DNA of 10,396 nucleotides, from contig JAEUJR010000091.1 of the NCBI GenBank assembly GCA_016793585.1, positions 1-10,396 of the forward strand. The letters run 5' to 3'. A program made the position numbers and the translations under genes. Below are positions 1 to 6,092 of this stretch, piece by piece. How positions within the stretch are numbered: the first letter of the stretch is position 1; each line of letters begins with the position of its first letter. This DNA comes from Archangium sp. (GTDB lineage Bacteria > Myxococcota > Myxococcia > Myxococcales > Myxococcaceae). The notes beneath the pieces were generated by a model. That model saw nothing but the letters and a program-made list of their open reading frames with translations, was not told where the DNA came from and searched no databases.

Positions 1-504
1 ATCGCAGGTGCCGGTGGAGGCACGACACACCTCACCGTTGGCGACGCGGCCGCAGGCTCCTGCGCCATTGCACACGCCCGTCTGACAGGAGCCCGGCGCC
101 GGCGTGCATTCGTCGTCGGGGTCGGTGTTCTGCTGAACGGGGGAACAGACGCCGTTCGAAGCGCCAGTTCTCGAGGCAGCGCAGGCCGAGCAGGTGCCAT
201 CGCAGACGGAGTCGCAGCAGACGCCGTCGACGCAGTGGCCGCTCTGGCACGCAGAGGCACTGGAGCAGGTGCTGCCGAGCGCGCCCGGTGGCGGGCCTGC
301 GTCGACCGTCGTTCCTCCAGCGCTGGCCGAGCCGCCAGCCGTGCTCGAGCCTCCGCCCTGTGCGGTCCCACCCGCGAGCGGTCCTGCGGAACCTCCAGCC
401 ACCGCTCCGCCGTCGTCACTCGCCGTGTTCGGCCCACACCCGACCAACAGCCCCACGACGAGCGCCAACGGGCTTGCCGCCCGTTTCCACGAAGTCGACC
501 CCAT
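1..504 (-). CDS. Cys-rich surface lipoprotein, C-terminus cut off by window edge
   Basis: Seen: an open minus-strand frame from ATG at 504 runs without a stop to base 1, giving 168 residues. It starts with a short basic region (W6-K7-R8), a hydrophobic stretch and a lipobox LVGC with Cys23, so a lipoprotein signal peptide (signal peptidase II) is likely. Residues 24-78 form a low-complexity linker rich in Gly, Ala, Ser and Thr, with repeated AGGS/AGGT units. From residue 80 there are 15 cysteines, spaced C-x5-C-x4-C-x4-CC-x3-C-x3-C-x2-C, followed by Cys at 120, 133, 140, 145, 151, 160 and 167. Known: similar linker plus Cys-rich modules are common at the N-termini of large myxobacterial secreted or outer-surface proteins. 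Inferred: it is a lipid-anchored, disulfide-stabilised envelope protein. No enzymatic domain is visible and the missing C-terminus could change the picture. No strong Shine-Dalgarno precedes the ATG, so the exact start is moderately secure. Confidence 0.85.
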   Translation of the reverse strand, partial: MGSTSWKRAASPLALVVGLLVGCGPNTASDDGGAVAGGSAGPLAGGTAQGGGSSTAGGSASAGGTTVDAGPPPGALGSTCSSASACQSGHCVDGVCCDSVCDGTCSACAASRTGASNGVCSPVQQNTDPDDECTPAPGSCQTGVCNGAGACGRVANGEVCRASTGTCD

Positions 505-593
505 GTGCCGTCGAGAGCCGCGAGCTGGCAGGACCTTACAGGCGGCTTTTCGCGCGAGGCTTTTTCAGCTCCTCACGAGCCCGTGGAACCCGC
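505..593 (-). promoter_or_regulatory. Intergenic leader upstream of the Cys-rich lipoprotein gene
   Basis: These 89 bases separate the stop of the TIGR02996 gene from the start of the downstream lipoprotein gene on the same strand. They hold a short direct repeat, GGCTTTT at 544-550 and GGCTTTTT at 558-565 (plus strand), flanking an 8-base palindrome TCGCGCGA at 550-557. I see no hairpin with a T-tract that would be a convincing terminator, and no clear -35/-10 pair. Whether the lipoprotein gene has its own promoter or is read through from upstream cannot be decided from this. Confidence 0.3.
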
Positions 594-2213
594 TCAATGC
601 GGCTCGGCGAACAGGTCGCGCCACGAGGGAATGGCCACCTCACCCCGACTCCACGTGACGGTGCGGCTCACGCACCGGCGCAGGGCCGCTCGGAGCCACG
701 GCTGGTCGACCGCCGGCGCGAGCGTGACGGCTGAGATGAAGCCACGCGGCAGGTGAGCCACCCACTGCTCGGCCCAGCCCTGGCTGTGCGGCGAAGGCTG
801 ACGGCCAGTGACGCCGACCTCGAGCCGCTCGAGCTTCTTGCCCCGGAACGTGAAGACGAGTGGGTCGGTTGGCGCCGCGAGGCCCTGCCGGCTCGAGAGC
901 TCGACCTGTGAAACCCTGCCGACCAGCAGAGGCACCGCCTCCGCCGCGCCCAGCTTGACCACTTCGAGCTTCGGGCAGTGCTTGAGCAGCGCGGTCGTCT
1001 CCGAAGGCTCGAGGGTGTAGGCCTCGAAGCGCCTCAGTTCGGGAAAGCGGCGCAGCACGCGCTCGGAGACGTCTCGAGTCAGGCCCAGGCAGACGATGTT
1101 CGGGAGCGCACGTGCGAGCGGTAGCAGACAGTCGCCGCTCACCCACAGCGCGCGGAGGACGCGGAGGTCGGGGCGCTTGAGGAACTGACAGACCGCCGCA
1201 GCGTCGGCCTCGCCCCCATACGAGTCGACGACCTCCAACGCCTCGATGGTGGCCCACTCGGGGCCGACGAGCGCGTGTATCCACTTGAGCCGGGCGGTCG
1301 CGAGGAAACCTCGTTTGAACTCGAGGCCAGCGCGCTCGAAGGCCTTCTCGTGTTTTCCCAACCAGACCGCGCCGTGGTTGCGCAGCAGCGCCTTCTCTTT
1401 CGAAGAGACCTTCCCGTTCGTTCGGGTGCACTGCAGCGTGATGAACTCGCCACGAGGGTCGCCAGCCTCCTGAAGGGCATCGGCGTAGACGAGGCGGCGC
1501 TCGAGGTCTTCCGGAGCGGCGTGAACGGCCTCGAGCAGTTTGTCGAGTGAGACGTTCGCCCTGGCGTGCGAGGCGAGCTCGCGCGTGACCCACGCGGGAG
1601 TGGTGACGTCTGGCTCAGCGTCGAGTCGCTCCACGAGGGCCTCCAGTGCCGCGACGTCTCGCCGGCCGTCCTCGTTGCGGGTTGGGAAGAAGCCAGGCCC
1701 GGCCCTCAGTTCGTCGGAGAGGCCGGTCACGAAGCGTGGGTCTCGAAGCGCCACCGCGAGAGTCGAGAGCTGAACGAACAACGACCGACCTGCGGCCGTC
1801 GGGTGCGAGATGCGAAGGTTCCGGCAGGTCAGCCAGGTCAGGTGGCTGAGCCGTGGGTCGTGGGGGTGCCGCTCGAGCAGGGCCACGAGCTGCTCGGCGA
1901 TGAACACCGCTCCGAGCGCACGCTGCCGAACGGAGAGGCCGGTGACGATGGGCCCGACGTCGAAGATGGACGAGGCCGCGATGCGTTTCGCCACCGCCGC
2001 CTTGAAGCCACCACGCCCAGTCGAGTCGACGACTGGCAGGGTCGGCTCCAACGTCTTCGAGAGGGCTTCGAGACGCTCGGCGATGGCGGGCGCTCTCACG
2101 GCGGCCCAGGTCGCGAGGAAGAGCTCCAGGGCCTCGCGTGCTGCACCTGAGCGCTCGAGGTGAACAGCTTTCGCCAGAAGAGCGCGCGCCTCGGTGGCTT
2201 CAGCTCGCTTCAT
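594..2213 (-). CDS. TIGR02996 domain protein with leucine-rich-repeat-like C-terminal half
   Basis: Seen: 539 residues with no signal peptide, so probably cytoplasmic. Residues 1-55 are helical, with a repeat-like start (LLAKAVHLERSGAAREALEL). Residues 226-287 match the TIGR02996 pattern: LLEAVHAAPEDLERRLVYAD, then GDPRGEFITLQ, then KEKALLRNHGAVWLG. From about residue 300 to 470 short units recur with spaced leucines or valines (IEALEVVD, LRVLRALWVSG, LPNIVCLGL, PELRRFEAYTL, PKLEVVKLG, KLERLEVGV), resembling irregular leucine-rich repeats. Known: TIGR02996 is a short domain that accompanies various repeat domains, mostly in Myxococcus relatives and Gemmata-like planctomycetes, with no assigned biochemical function. 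Inferred: a protein-interaction scaffold, partner unknown. The first ATG of the frame is used. No strong Shine-Dalgarno is visible; an out-of-frame ATG lies 16 bases upstream. The lipoprotein gene follows 89 bases downstream on the same strand. Confidence 0.85.
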   Translation of the reverse strand: MKRAEATEARALLAKAVHLERSGAAREALELFLATWAAVRAPAIAERLEALSKTLEPTLPVVDSTGRGGFKAAVAKRIAASSIFDVGPIVTGLSVRQRALGAVFIAEQLVALLERHPHDPRLSHLTWLTCRNLRISHPTAAGRSLFVQLSTLAVALRDPRFVTGLSDELRAGPGFFPTRNEDGRRDVAALEALVERLDAEPDVTTPAWVTRELASHARANVSLDKLLEAVHAAPEDLERRLVYADALQEAGDPRGEFITLQCTRTNGKVSSKEKALLRNHGAVWLGKHEKAFERAGLEFKRGFLATARLKWIHALVGPEWATIEALEVVDSYGGEADAAAVCQFLKRPDLRVLRALWVSGDCLLPLARALPNIVCLGLTRDVSERVLRRFPELRRFEAYTLEPSETTALLKHCPKLEVVKLGAAEAVPLLVGRVSQVELSSRQGLAAPTDPLVFTFRGKKLERLEVGVTGRQPSPHSQGWAEQWVAHLPRGFISAVTLAPAVDQPWLRAALRRCVSRTVTWSRGEVAIPSWRDLFAEPH

Positions 2214-2304
2214 CGCTTGGAGCTTTCATGAACCCGCCTGGACGTCAACGCGTGGCCGGGTGCGTGTGAGGCTGCCAGGGGCGCTCGTGACCAGCGCATG
2301 CTCT
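2214..2304. promoter_or_regulatory. Divergent intergenic region between the TIGR02996 gene and the exported-protein gene
   Basis: The two genes point away from each other across about 91 bases, so both promoters should be here or just inside the coding ends. A perfect 8-base palindrome TTCATGAA lies at 2225-2232, close to the TIGR02996 start. AGGGG at 2277-2281 lies 5 bases before an in-frame GTG at 2287, an alternative start for the plus-strand gene. No convincing -35/-10 hexamer pair was recognised. Confidence 0.35.
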
Positions 2305-3114
2305 ATGCACATCTGCATGGGTGCTCTTCTTCTCTCACTCGTCCTCGCGGCCGACCCGTACGCTGCCATCGCCGCGGGGAAGCCGACCATTCCCTCGCCG
2401 CTGAGTTCGGTGGCTCGGGGCACGAAGGAAGCGGCGCTGCTCGCCACGCTCCACGTCAATGCCGACAAAGATACCTGCTTCGCCCTCGGAGTTCGGGTTG
2501 GGAGTCTGTGCTTCGTGCCCTTCTGGACGAAGGACGATGGCTACGACCATCCCATGTTCCTGTTCTCGTCGCTCACCACGACCCGGAGCGCGCTTCGAAA
2601 GCGGTGGGGCGAGCCCATCGTCTCCGAGGGCTCCTGGTACTGGCTCAACCCGGAGAAGAAGCTGCGCGCGAGGCTGCGCGACACCGACGAGCCTGCGCAG
2701 CTCGACTTCGAGACCTATCTCCCGCTGCAGGACTTTCTGGGAACGGGAGCGATGCTCGCGTTCGAGCACACGCCAATTCTCGGCAGCACCCGCGCGACCA
2801 TCGAGAAGGCCTATGGCGTGACGTGCGACACCAGCAACTGCAGCGTGTTCTTTCCGCCAACCGAGGTGGGCTCCGAGGTGCTGGTGCAGATCGAGCTCAC
2901 CGACGGCGTCGCCACCAGATACCTCTTCGATCTCCCCGCGCGAGAGGAGCCGCGCAAGGAGCTGACCTTCAAGCTCCTCGAGAAGAAGTGGGGCCCACGC
3001 ACCCTGGTGGCAGGCGAAACGAAGGACTGGAACTTCGAGAAGCGGCCCGACGTGTTGCTCTATTCCCTCGCCGGCGACCTCACGGTTCGCATTCCTCACC
3101 GGTCGTCGCCGTAG
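2305..3114 (+). CDS. Exported protein of unknown function with three related repeat units
   Basis: I do not recognise the family. Starting at ATG 2305 gives 269 residues with an N-terminal hydrophobic core (GALLLSLVLAA) before DPYAA, which looks like a short signal peptide. Other in-frame starts are ATG 2317, GTG 2287 (AGGGG 5 bases upstream) and ATG 2194, which would overlap the divergent gene. The mature part has four cysteines (58, 69, 174, 179), possibly two disulfides. Three stretches look related: residues 93-141 (TR-x5-RWGEP, then SWYW), 162-211 (TR-x4-KAYG, then an alternating hydrophobic run) and about 220-264 (FKLLEKKWG, then KDWNF). Each has a short helix ending in an aromatic-Gly pair, followed by predicted beta strands, a layout also seen in BamE/SmpA-like modules. 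I infer a secreted or periplasmic protein and assign no function. It converges on the TetR gene, 10 bases away. Confidence 0.75.
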   Translation: MHICMGALLLSLVLAADPYAAIAAGKPTIPSPLSSVARGTKEAALLATLHVNADKDTCFALGVRVGSLCFVPFWTKDDGYDHPMFLFSSLTTTRSALRKRWGEPIVSEGSWYWLNPEKKLRARLRDTDEPAQLDFETYLPLQDFLGTGAMLAFEHTPILGSTRATIEKAYGVTCDTSNCSVFFPPTEVGSEVLVQIELTDGVATRYLFDLPAREEPRKELTFKLLEKKWGPRTLVAGETKDWNFEKRPDVLLYSLAGDLTVRIPHRSSP

Positions 3115-3124
3115 GAGCTGGCGT

Positions 3125-3742
3125 TCACGCCTTGACGAGTTGCTGCACGAGCGTGCGTGCGAGCCACTTCTCGTACCGCGCTGGCGACCAGCCGCCGACG
3201 TCGACGAGCATTCGCCACGTCTCACGGCTCGTGAGGGTCCACATCAGGCGGCGCGCATCGGTGAGGGTGAGGCCGGGCGCGAGGCGGCCTGCGCGCTGGA
3301 GCTGAGCGAGTCGACCGCGCTGCATCTCGTAGCGCCGCTGCTCGAACTCGTCTTCGAGCGCGCGCAGGTCTGGCGTGAACGCCGAAGCGCCACGGAGCAG
3401 ACCCAGCTCGGCGGTCTCTCCACTCCAGATGGCGCGTGCGACGCCGGCGGTCTCTTCGACCAGGCGCACCGGGTCGGTCACTCCCTCGAGCCTCGACCAC
3501 GCGGCGCGAAAGCGTGCGCCGAAGATCGCGTGCTCCATCAGGCCGCTGAGCAGGCCCTCCTTCGAGCCGAACAGCGCGTACACGGTCGAGACGCCGACCT
3601 TCGCTCGCGCGGCGATCTGCGCGGTCGTCACCTGATCGATGCCGTGGCGCGAGAAGAGCGTCTTGGCGGCGGTGATGATCTTTCGACGCGTAGCCTCGGC
3701 CTGTCGGGTGCGCAGCTCGGATCGATAGCTTCGGGTCGCCAT
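3125..3742 (-). CDS. TetR/AcrR-family transcriptional repressor
   Basis: Seen: 205 residues from the ATG at 3742. The N-terminal start RSYRSELRTRQAEATRRKII leads into helix 1 (AAKTLFSRHG). The helix-turn-helix follows, with TTAQIAARAKVGVSTVYALF and then GSKEGLL, the classic TetR recognition-helix signature. The C-terminal part is alpha-helical and variable, as expected for the ligand-binding and dimerisation domain, so the ligand cannot be read from it. An upstream in-frame ATG at 3763 would add seven residues; 3742 is preferred because family members commonly begin just before the R-[ST]-YRS-x-LR motif, and because the candidate operator then falls in non-coding DNA. Known: TetR proteins usually repress a divergent neighbour and themselves. 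Inferred: the target is the DUF998-like gene starting 54 bases away on the other strand. Confidence 0.93.
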   Translation of the reverse strand: MATRSYRSELRTRQAEATRRKIITAAKTLFSRHGIDQVTTAQIAARAKVGVSTVYALFGSKEGLLSGLMEHAIFGARFRAAWSRLEGVTDPVRLVEETAGVARAIWSGETAELGLLRGASAFTPDLRALEDEFEQRRYEMQRGRLAQLQRAGRLAPGLTLTDARRLMWTLTSRETWRMLVDVGGWSPARYEKWLARTLVQQLVKA

Positions 3743-3750
3743 ATTGGGCA

Positions 3751-3771
3751 GAGTAAACTCCATTCAATTGA
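3751..3771. promoter_or_regulatory. Candidate TetR operator: two adjacent small palindromes
   Basis: The 54-base gap between the divergent TetR and DUF998-like genes is much more AT-rich than its surroundings. It holds GAGTAAACTC at 3751-3760 (GAGT/ACTC arms around AA) and TCAATTGA at 3764-3771, a perfect palindrome. TetR dimers bind inverted repeats that overlap the promoters of divergent genes, so this is the natural place for the operator. The assignment is an inference from position and symmetry; the arms are short and no matching operator is recalled with certainty. Confidence 0.4.
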
Positions 3772-3786
3772 GCCACACCTTCTTTC

Positions 3787-3790
3787 GGAG
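3787..3790 (+). promoter_or_regulatory. Ribosome binding site of the DUF998-like gene
   Basis: GGAG lies 6 bases before the ATG at 3797. It decides this start over longer in-frame extensions of the same frame that would run across the TetR gene. Confidence 0.7.
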
Positions 3791-3796
3791 CGTCTG

Positions 3797-4420
3797 ATGT
3801 CACGCGTCGCCCTCGTCGCCGGAGTCCTCGCGCTGGTCTGTCTCGCAGCGCTCCATGCGCTCAGCCCCGAGTTCGACCCGTCGTGGCGAATGGTCAGTGA
3901 GTACGCGAACGGCAAGTACCCCTGGGTGCTCACGCTCTTCTTCGCGAGCTGGGCGGTGAGTTCGTGGGCTGTCGCGGTCGCGCTGTGGCCGTCAGCGGGT
4001 TCGTGGGTGGTCAAACTCGGCCTGGGGCTCGTCGGCCTTTCAGGGCTCGGCGCGGCGCTCGGTGGCGTGTTCGACATCAACCACCCGAGTCACGGGCTGG
4101 CCTTCGCGCTCGGTGTACCGACGCTTCCCATCGGCGCACTCCTCGTGGGGGTTCCGCTCAGCCGGCGCGAGCCCTTCGCGCAGCTGCGCTGGGTCGCTCA
4201 GTTCCCGTGGGTGTCGCTCGTGCTCATGGTGGGCTCGTTCGTGCTGCTCGGGTCATCGGCGGCGCGCGCAGGCGTGGAACTCGACCCGACGAAGCCATGG
4301 CACGAGGTGCCAGCAGGCGTCACCGCGGTGATGGGCTGGGCGAATCGGTTGCTGGTGACGGCGTACGTCGCGTGGTCGCTCGTCGCTGCGCGCCTCACGC
4401 TGCGCTCGAAGGTGGCCTGA
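3797..4420 (+). CDS. DUF998-family six-helix membrane protein
   Basis: Seen: 207 residues, strongly hydrophobic, with six predicted membrane segments at about 3-22, 42-64, 71-92, 99-121, 135-154 and 178-199. Between the first two segments is PSWRMVSEYANGKYPWV, matching the S-E-Y-x-x-G stretch that follows helix 1 in DUF998 (PF06197) proteins. A polar loop DINHPSH precedes helix 4. The ATG at 3797 is well supported: GGAG at 3787-3790 sits 6 bases upstream. Known: DUF998 proteins are small integral membrane proteins without an established function. Inferred: the divergent TetR regulator probably controls this gene, which would fit a role in export, envelope stress or sensing of a small hydrophobic molecule, though nothing in the sequence proves a substrate. 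It ends 12 bases from the stop of the convergent TPR lipoprotein gene. Confidence 0.85.
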   Translation: MSRVALVAGVLALVCLAALHALSPEFDPSWRMVSEYANGKYPWVLTLFFASWAVSSWAVAVALWPSAGSWVVKLGLGLVGLSGLGAALGGVFDINHPSHGLAFALGVPTLPIGALLVGVPLSRREPFAQLRWVAQFPWVSLVLMVGSFVLLGSSAARAGVELDPTKPWHEVPAGVTAVMGWANRLLVTAYVAWSLVAARLTLRSKVA

Positions 4421-4432
4421 GCGGCCCTGCCG

Positions 4433-5185
4433 TCACTTCAGCGCATCGAGGGCGGCCGTCGCCTGCGCAGCCCACGCAGTGCCATCGGCATCCCCGCGCT
4501 GTCTCCCGAGCTCGATGGCGCGCGCGTAGGCGGCCTTGGCTCCGTCGACGTCACCGGTGGCGGCGAGCGCTTCAGCGAGTGCGGCGTGATTGAGCGGGTG
4601 CTTTGGTGACAACGCCACGGCCTTCTGCGCTTCGACGAGCGCGTCGTCCGGACTGCCAGGACCCGTCGGCCACCCGGGAGCGCGCACCAGCAACAACGCG
4701 AGCACGCGTGAAGCGCCGGCGTCATCGAACTGGGCATCAGCAGCGTTCACCTTCTTCAACAACGTGATGATGCGCGGCAGCTCACCAAGCGCGGTGAGTA
4801 TGTGCTCACGCGCCGACAACCCCAACGCCACCGCTTGCCAGTAGTCACACCGCACGGAGCCGGGCGCGCGCTCCTGACACTGCGCCGCTGCCAGCACCGC
4901 TTCATCAGCGTGTGCCGTGCGCTCCTCCTTCGGGCCGTTCTCCACCAGCCAGGCCGCGACCTGCACGATGCCCGCGCAGCCTTCGGTTCGCGTCACGTCC
5001 GCCGCGGCCGCGAGCTGGAACTGCTTCAGCGCTTCTTTCACCGCCGCGACCTCGGGCCGCTTCGCGAAGGCAGCCTCGGCGTCTTTCAGTGCCACCTCGG
5101 CCGACACTCCCGAAGCCACCACCGGCTTCACCGCCGCGGGAGGACACGCCGTGAGCGCGAGCAGCGCCAACCACGGCCACCTCAC
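4433..5185 (-). CDS. TPR lipoprotein, TatT (TRAP transporter T-component)-like
   Basis: Seen: 250 residues from a GTG start, with signal peptide RWPWLALLA and lipobox LTAC (Cys14), so a lipid-anchored envelope protein. The body is alpha-helical. CDYWQAVALGL (113-123), then GPGSPDDALVEAQKAVALSP (175-194), then HAALAEALAATGDVDGAKAA (200-219) form TPR-like helix pairs. The Tyr-Trp-x-Ala pattern and the Gly-x-Pro-x-x-Ala pattern before the last TPR resemble TatT proteins (PF16811). Known: TatT of Treponema pallidum is a TPR lipoprotein that partners the TRAP substrate-binding protein TatP. Extra cysteines are at 70, 103 and 113. The gene overlaps the upstream PhnD-like gene by four bases (GTGA), so translation is probably coupled. 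Inferred: it acts with that protein in the periplasm. A generic TPR lipoprotein is the alternative; no TRAP permease is present. Confidence 0.78.
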   Translation of the reverse strand: MRWPWLALLALTACPPAAVKPVVASGVSAEVALKDAEAAFAKRPEVAAVKEALKQFQLAAAADVTRTEGCAGIVQVAAWLVENGPKEERTAHADEAVLAAAQCQERAPGSVRCDYWQAVALGLSAREHILTALGELPRIITLLKKVNAADAQFDDAGASRVLALLLVRAPGWPTGPGSPDDALVEAQKAVALSPKHPLNHAALAEALAATGDVDGAKAAYARAIELGRQRGDADGTAWAAQATAALDALK

Positions 5186-6051
5186 TTCGTCGCGCTCCCG
5201 AAGCTCTTCTTCGCCGCCGCCAGCGCCGCGTCATCGAGCGGAGCAAACCCCGTCAACCGCACACCCTCGAGCGCCACCTTTCCGCGCGCGTCACCCGACA
5301 ACTTGCCGAACGCCGTCGCGGCCGTCTTCCACTCCGCCGCGCTCAAGCGTTGGCCCAGCGTCGCGACGACAGCGACTGGCACCTTCGGCCCGACGTGCAC
5401 CACCTCGAGGTCTGCCGCGAACGGCAACGTCGGCAACGCCTTCGCCTGCTCCGCGTCGAGGAGCACGGCCATCGGCTCCTTCCCGCTCGCCGTCTTGCGC
5501 AGCGCCGACAGCACCTGTCCGCCGCTCGTCACCTTCACCGTCGCCGGCAGCGCGCCAAAGCTCGAGAGCGCCACCTTCGTCACGAAGTCAGGCACGCCAG
5601 CCGTCGAGAAGAGCGAGAACCCTTCGAGGTCGGCCGGCTTCTTCACGGTGCCCTTCTTCGCCACCAGCGACCAGCTCTGCGTTCCTTCGAGGCCCTGCTG
5701 CACGACGGCGAGACGCGCGGTCAGCTGCAGCTCGCTCTCGTGCGCGAGGAAGAACGGCAGCGGCACCAGCGCGAACACGACATCAGCCTCGGCGAGGCGC
5801 GCGAGCCCGGCCTTCTCGGTGGGGAAGTACGTCGCCACGAGCGAGTCCTTCGGCCAGCCCGCCAACTCCGAGAACACCAGCGCCACCTCGTCCATGCGCG
5901 ACTGCGCCTCCTGCGTCGTGCCCGGGTAGCCGGGTGCACAGAAGATGAGCGCGCGAGGCCCACTGGGCGGTGGAGGTGCAGCCGCTTTCGGTGGCGCCGC
6001 GACCGCGAGAACCGGGAACGACAGGACGAAGGAGAAGAGCAGGGCCCGCAT
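5182..6051 (-). CDS. PhnD-like periplasmic substrate-binding protein
   Basis: Seen: 289 residues. A signal peptide (MRALLFSFVL, hydrophobic to residue 18) ends AVA-AP, a good signal peptidase I site, followed by a Pro/Ala-rich linker to residue 32. There is no lipobox cysteine, so the protein is probably soluble in the periplasm. The body follows the phosphate/phosphonate ABC-binding pattern (PF12974): FPTEKAGLARLAEADVVFAL (76-95) matches the segment where such proteins scan along the ligand cleft. VAKKGTVKKPADLEGFSLFS (130-149) matches the hinge-proximal 'x-K-S-x-x-D-L-x-G' stretch, and GGQVLSALRKTASGKEPMAV (177-196) matches the next conserved block. Known: PhnD-like proteins normally deliver phosphonate or phosphite to an ABC permease. 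None is encoded here, so the ligand is not assigned. It is first in a two-gene operon with the TatT-like lipoprotein, divergent from the RND gene. Confidence 0.75.
   Translation of the reverse strand: MRALLFSFVLSFPVLAVAAPPKAAAPPPPSGPRALIFCAPGYPGTTQEAQSRMDEVALVFSELAGWPKDSLVATYFPTEKAGLARLAEADVVFALVPLPFFLAHESELQLTARLAVVQQGLEGTQSWSLVAKKGTVKKPADLEGFSLFSTAGVPDFVTKVALSSFGALPATVKVTSGGQVLSALRKTASGKEPMAVLLDAEQAKALPTLPFAADLEVVHVGPKVPVAVVATLGQRLSAAEWKTAATAFGKLSGDARGKVALEGVRLTGFAPLDDAALAAAKKSFGSATK
5195..5199 (-). promoter_or_regulatory. Ribosome binding site of the TPR lipoprotein gene
   Basis: On the minus strand GGGAG lies 7 bases before the GTG at 5183-5185, inside the last codons of the PhnD-like gene. 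It supports GTG as the true start and the GTGA stop-start overlap. Confidence 0.7.
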
Positions 6052-6092
6052 GCGTCACAATGTACGCCTCGACGTGGCGGGAGTATGCCCTC
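6052..6092. promoter_or_regulatory. Short divergent intergenic region between the PhnD-like operon and the RND gene
   Basis: Only about 41 bases separate the two divergent starts, so promoter elements must overlap or extend into coding sequence. GGGAG at 6079-6083 serves the RND gene if it starts at GTG 6093 (spacing 9). No clear -35/-10 hexamers or operator palindrome were found. The tight back-to-back arrangement is consistent with shared control of the two transcription units, but does not prove it. Confidence 0.4.

Noticed and set aside
2194..2304. A longer start (ATG 2194) for the exported-protein gene.
   Set aside because: It would overlap the divergent TIGR02996 gene by 20 bases and place a non-hydrophobic 37-residue extension before the signal peptide.
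3120..3131. GGCGTTCACGCC hairpin at the convergent junction of the exported-protein and TetR genes, as a bidirectional terminator.
   Set aside because: The stem is only four to five base pairs, the loop is tiny, and there is no T-tract on either side.
4802..5929. A plus-strand open frame of about 375 codons opposite the TPR lipoprotein and PhnD-like genes.
   Set aside because: It is Ser/Ala/Arg-rich low-complexity with no start signal, and it is antisense to two genes with good signal peptides and coupled starts.
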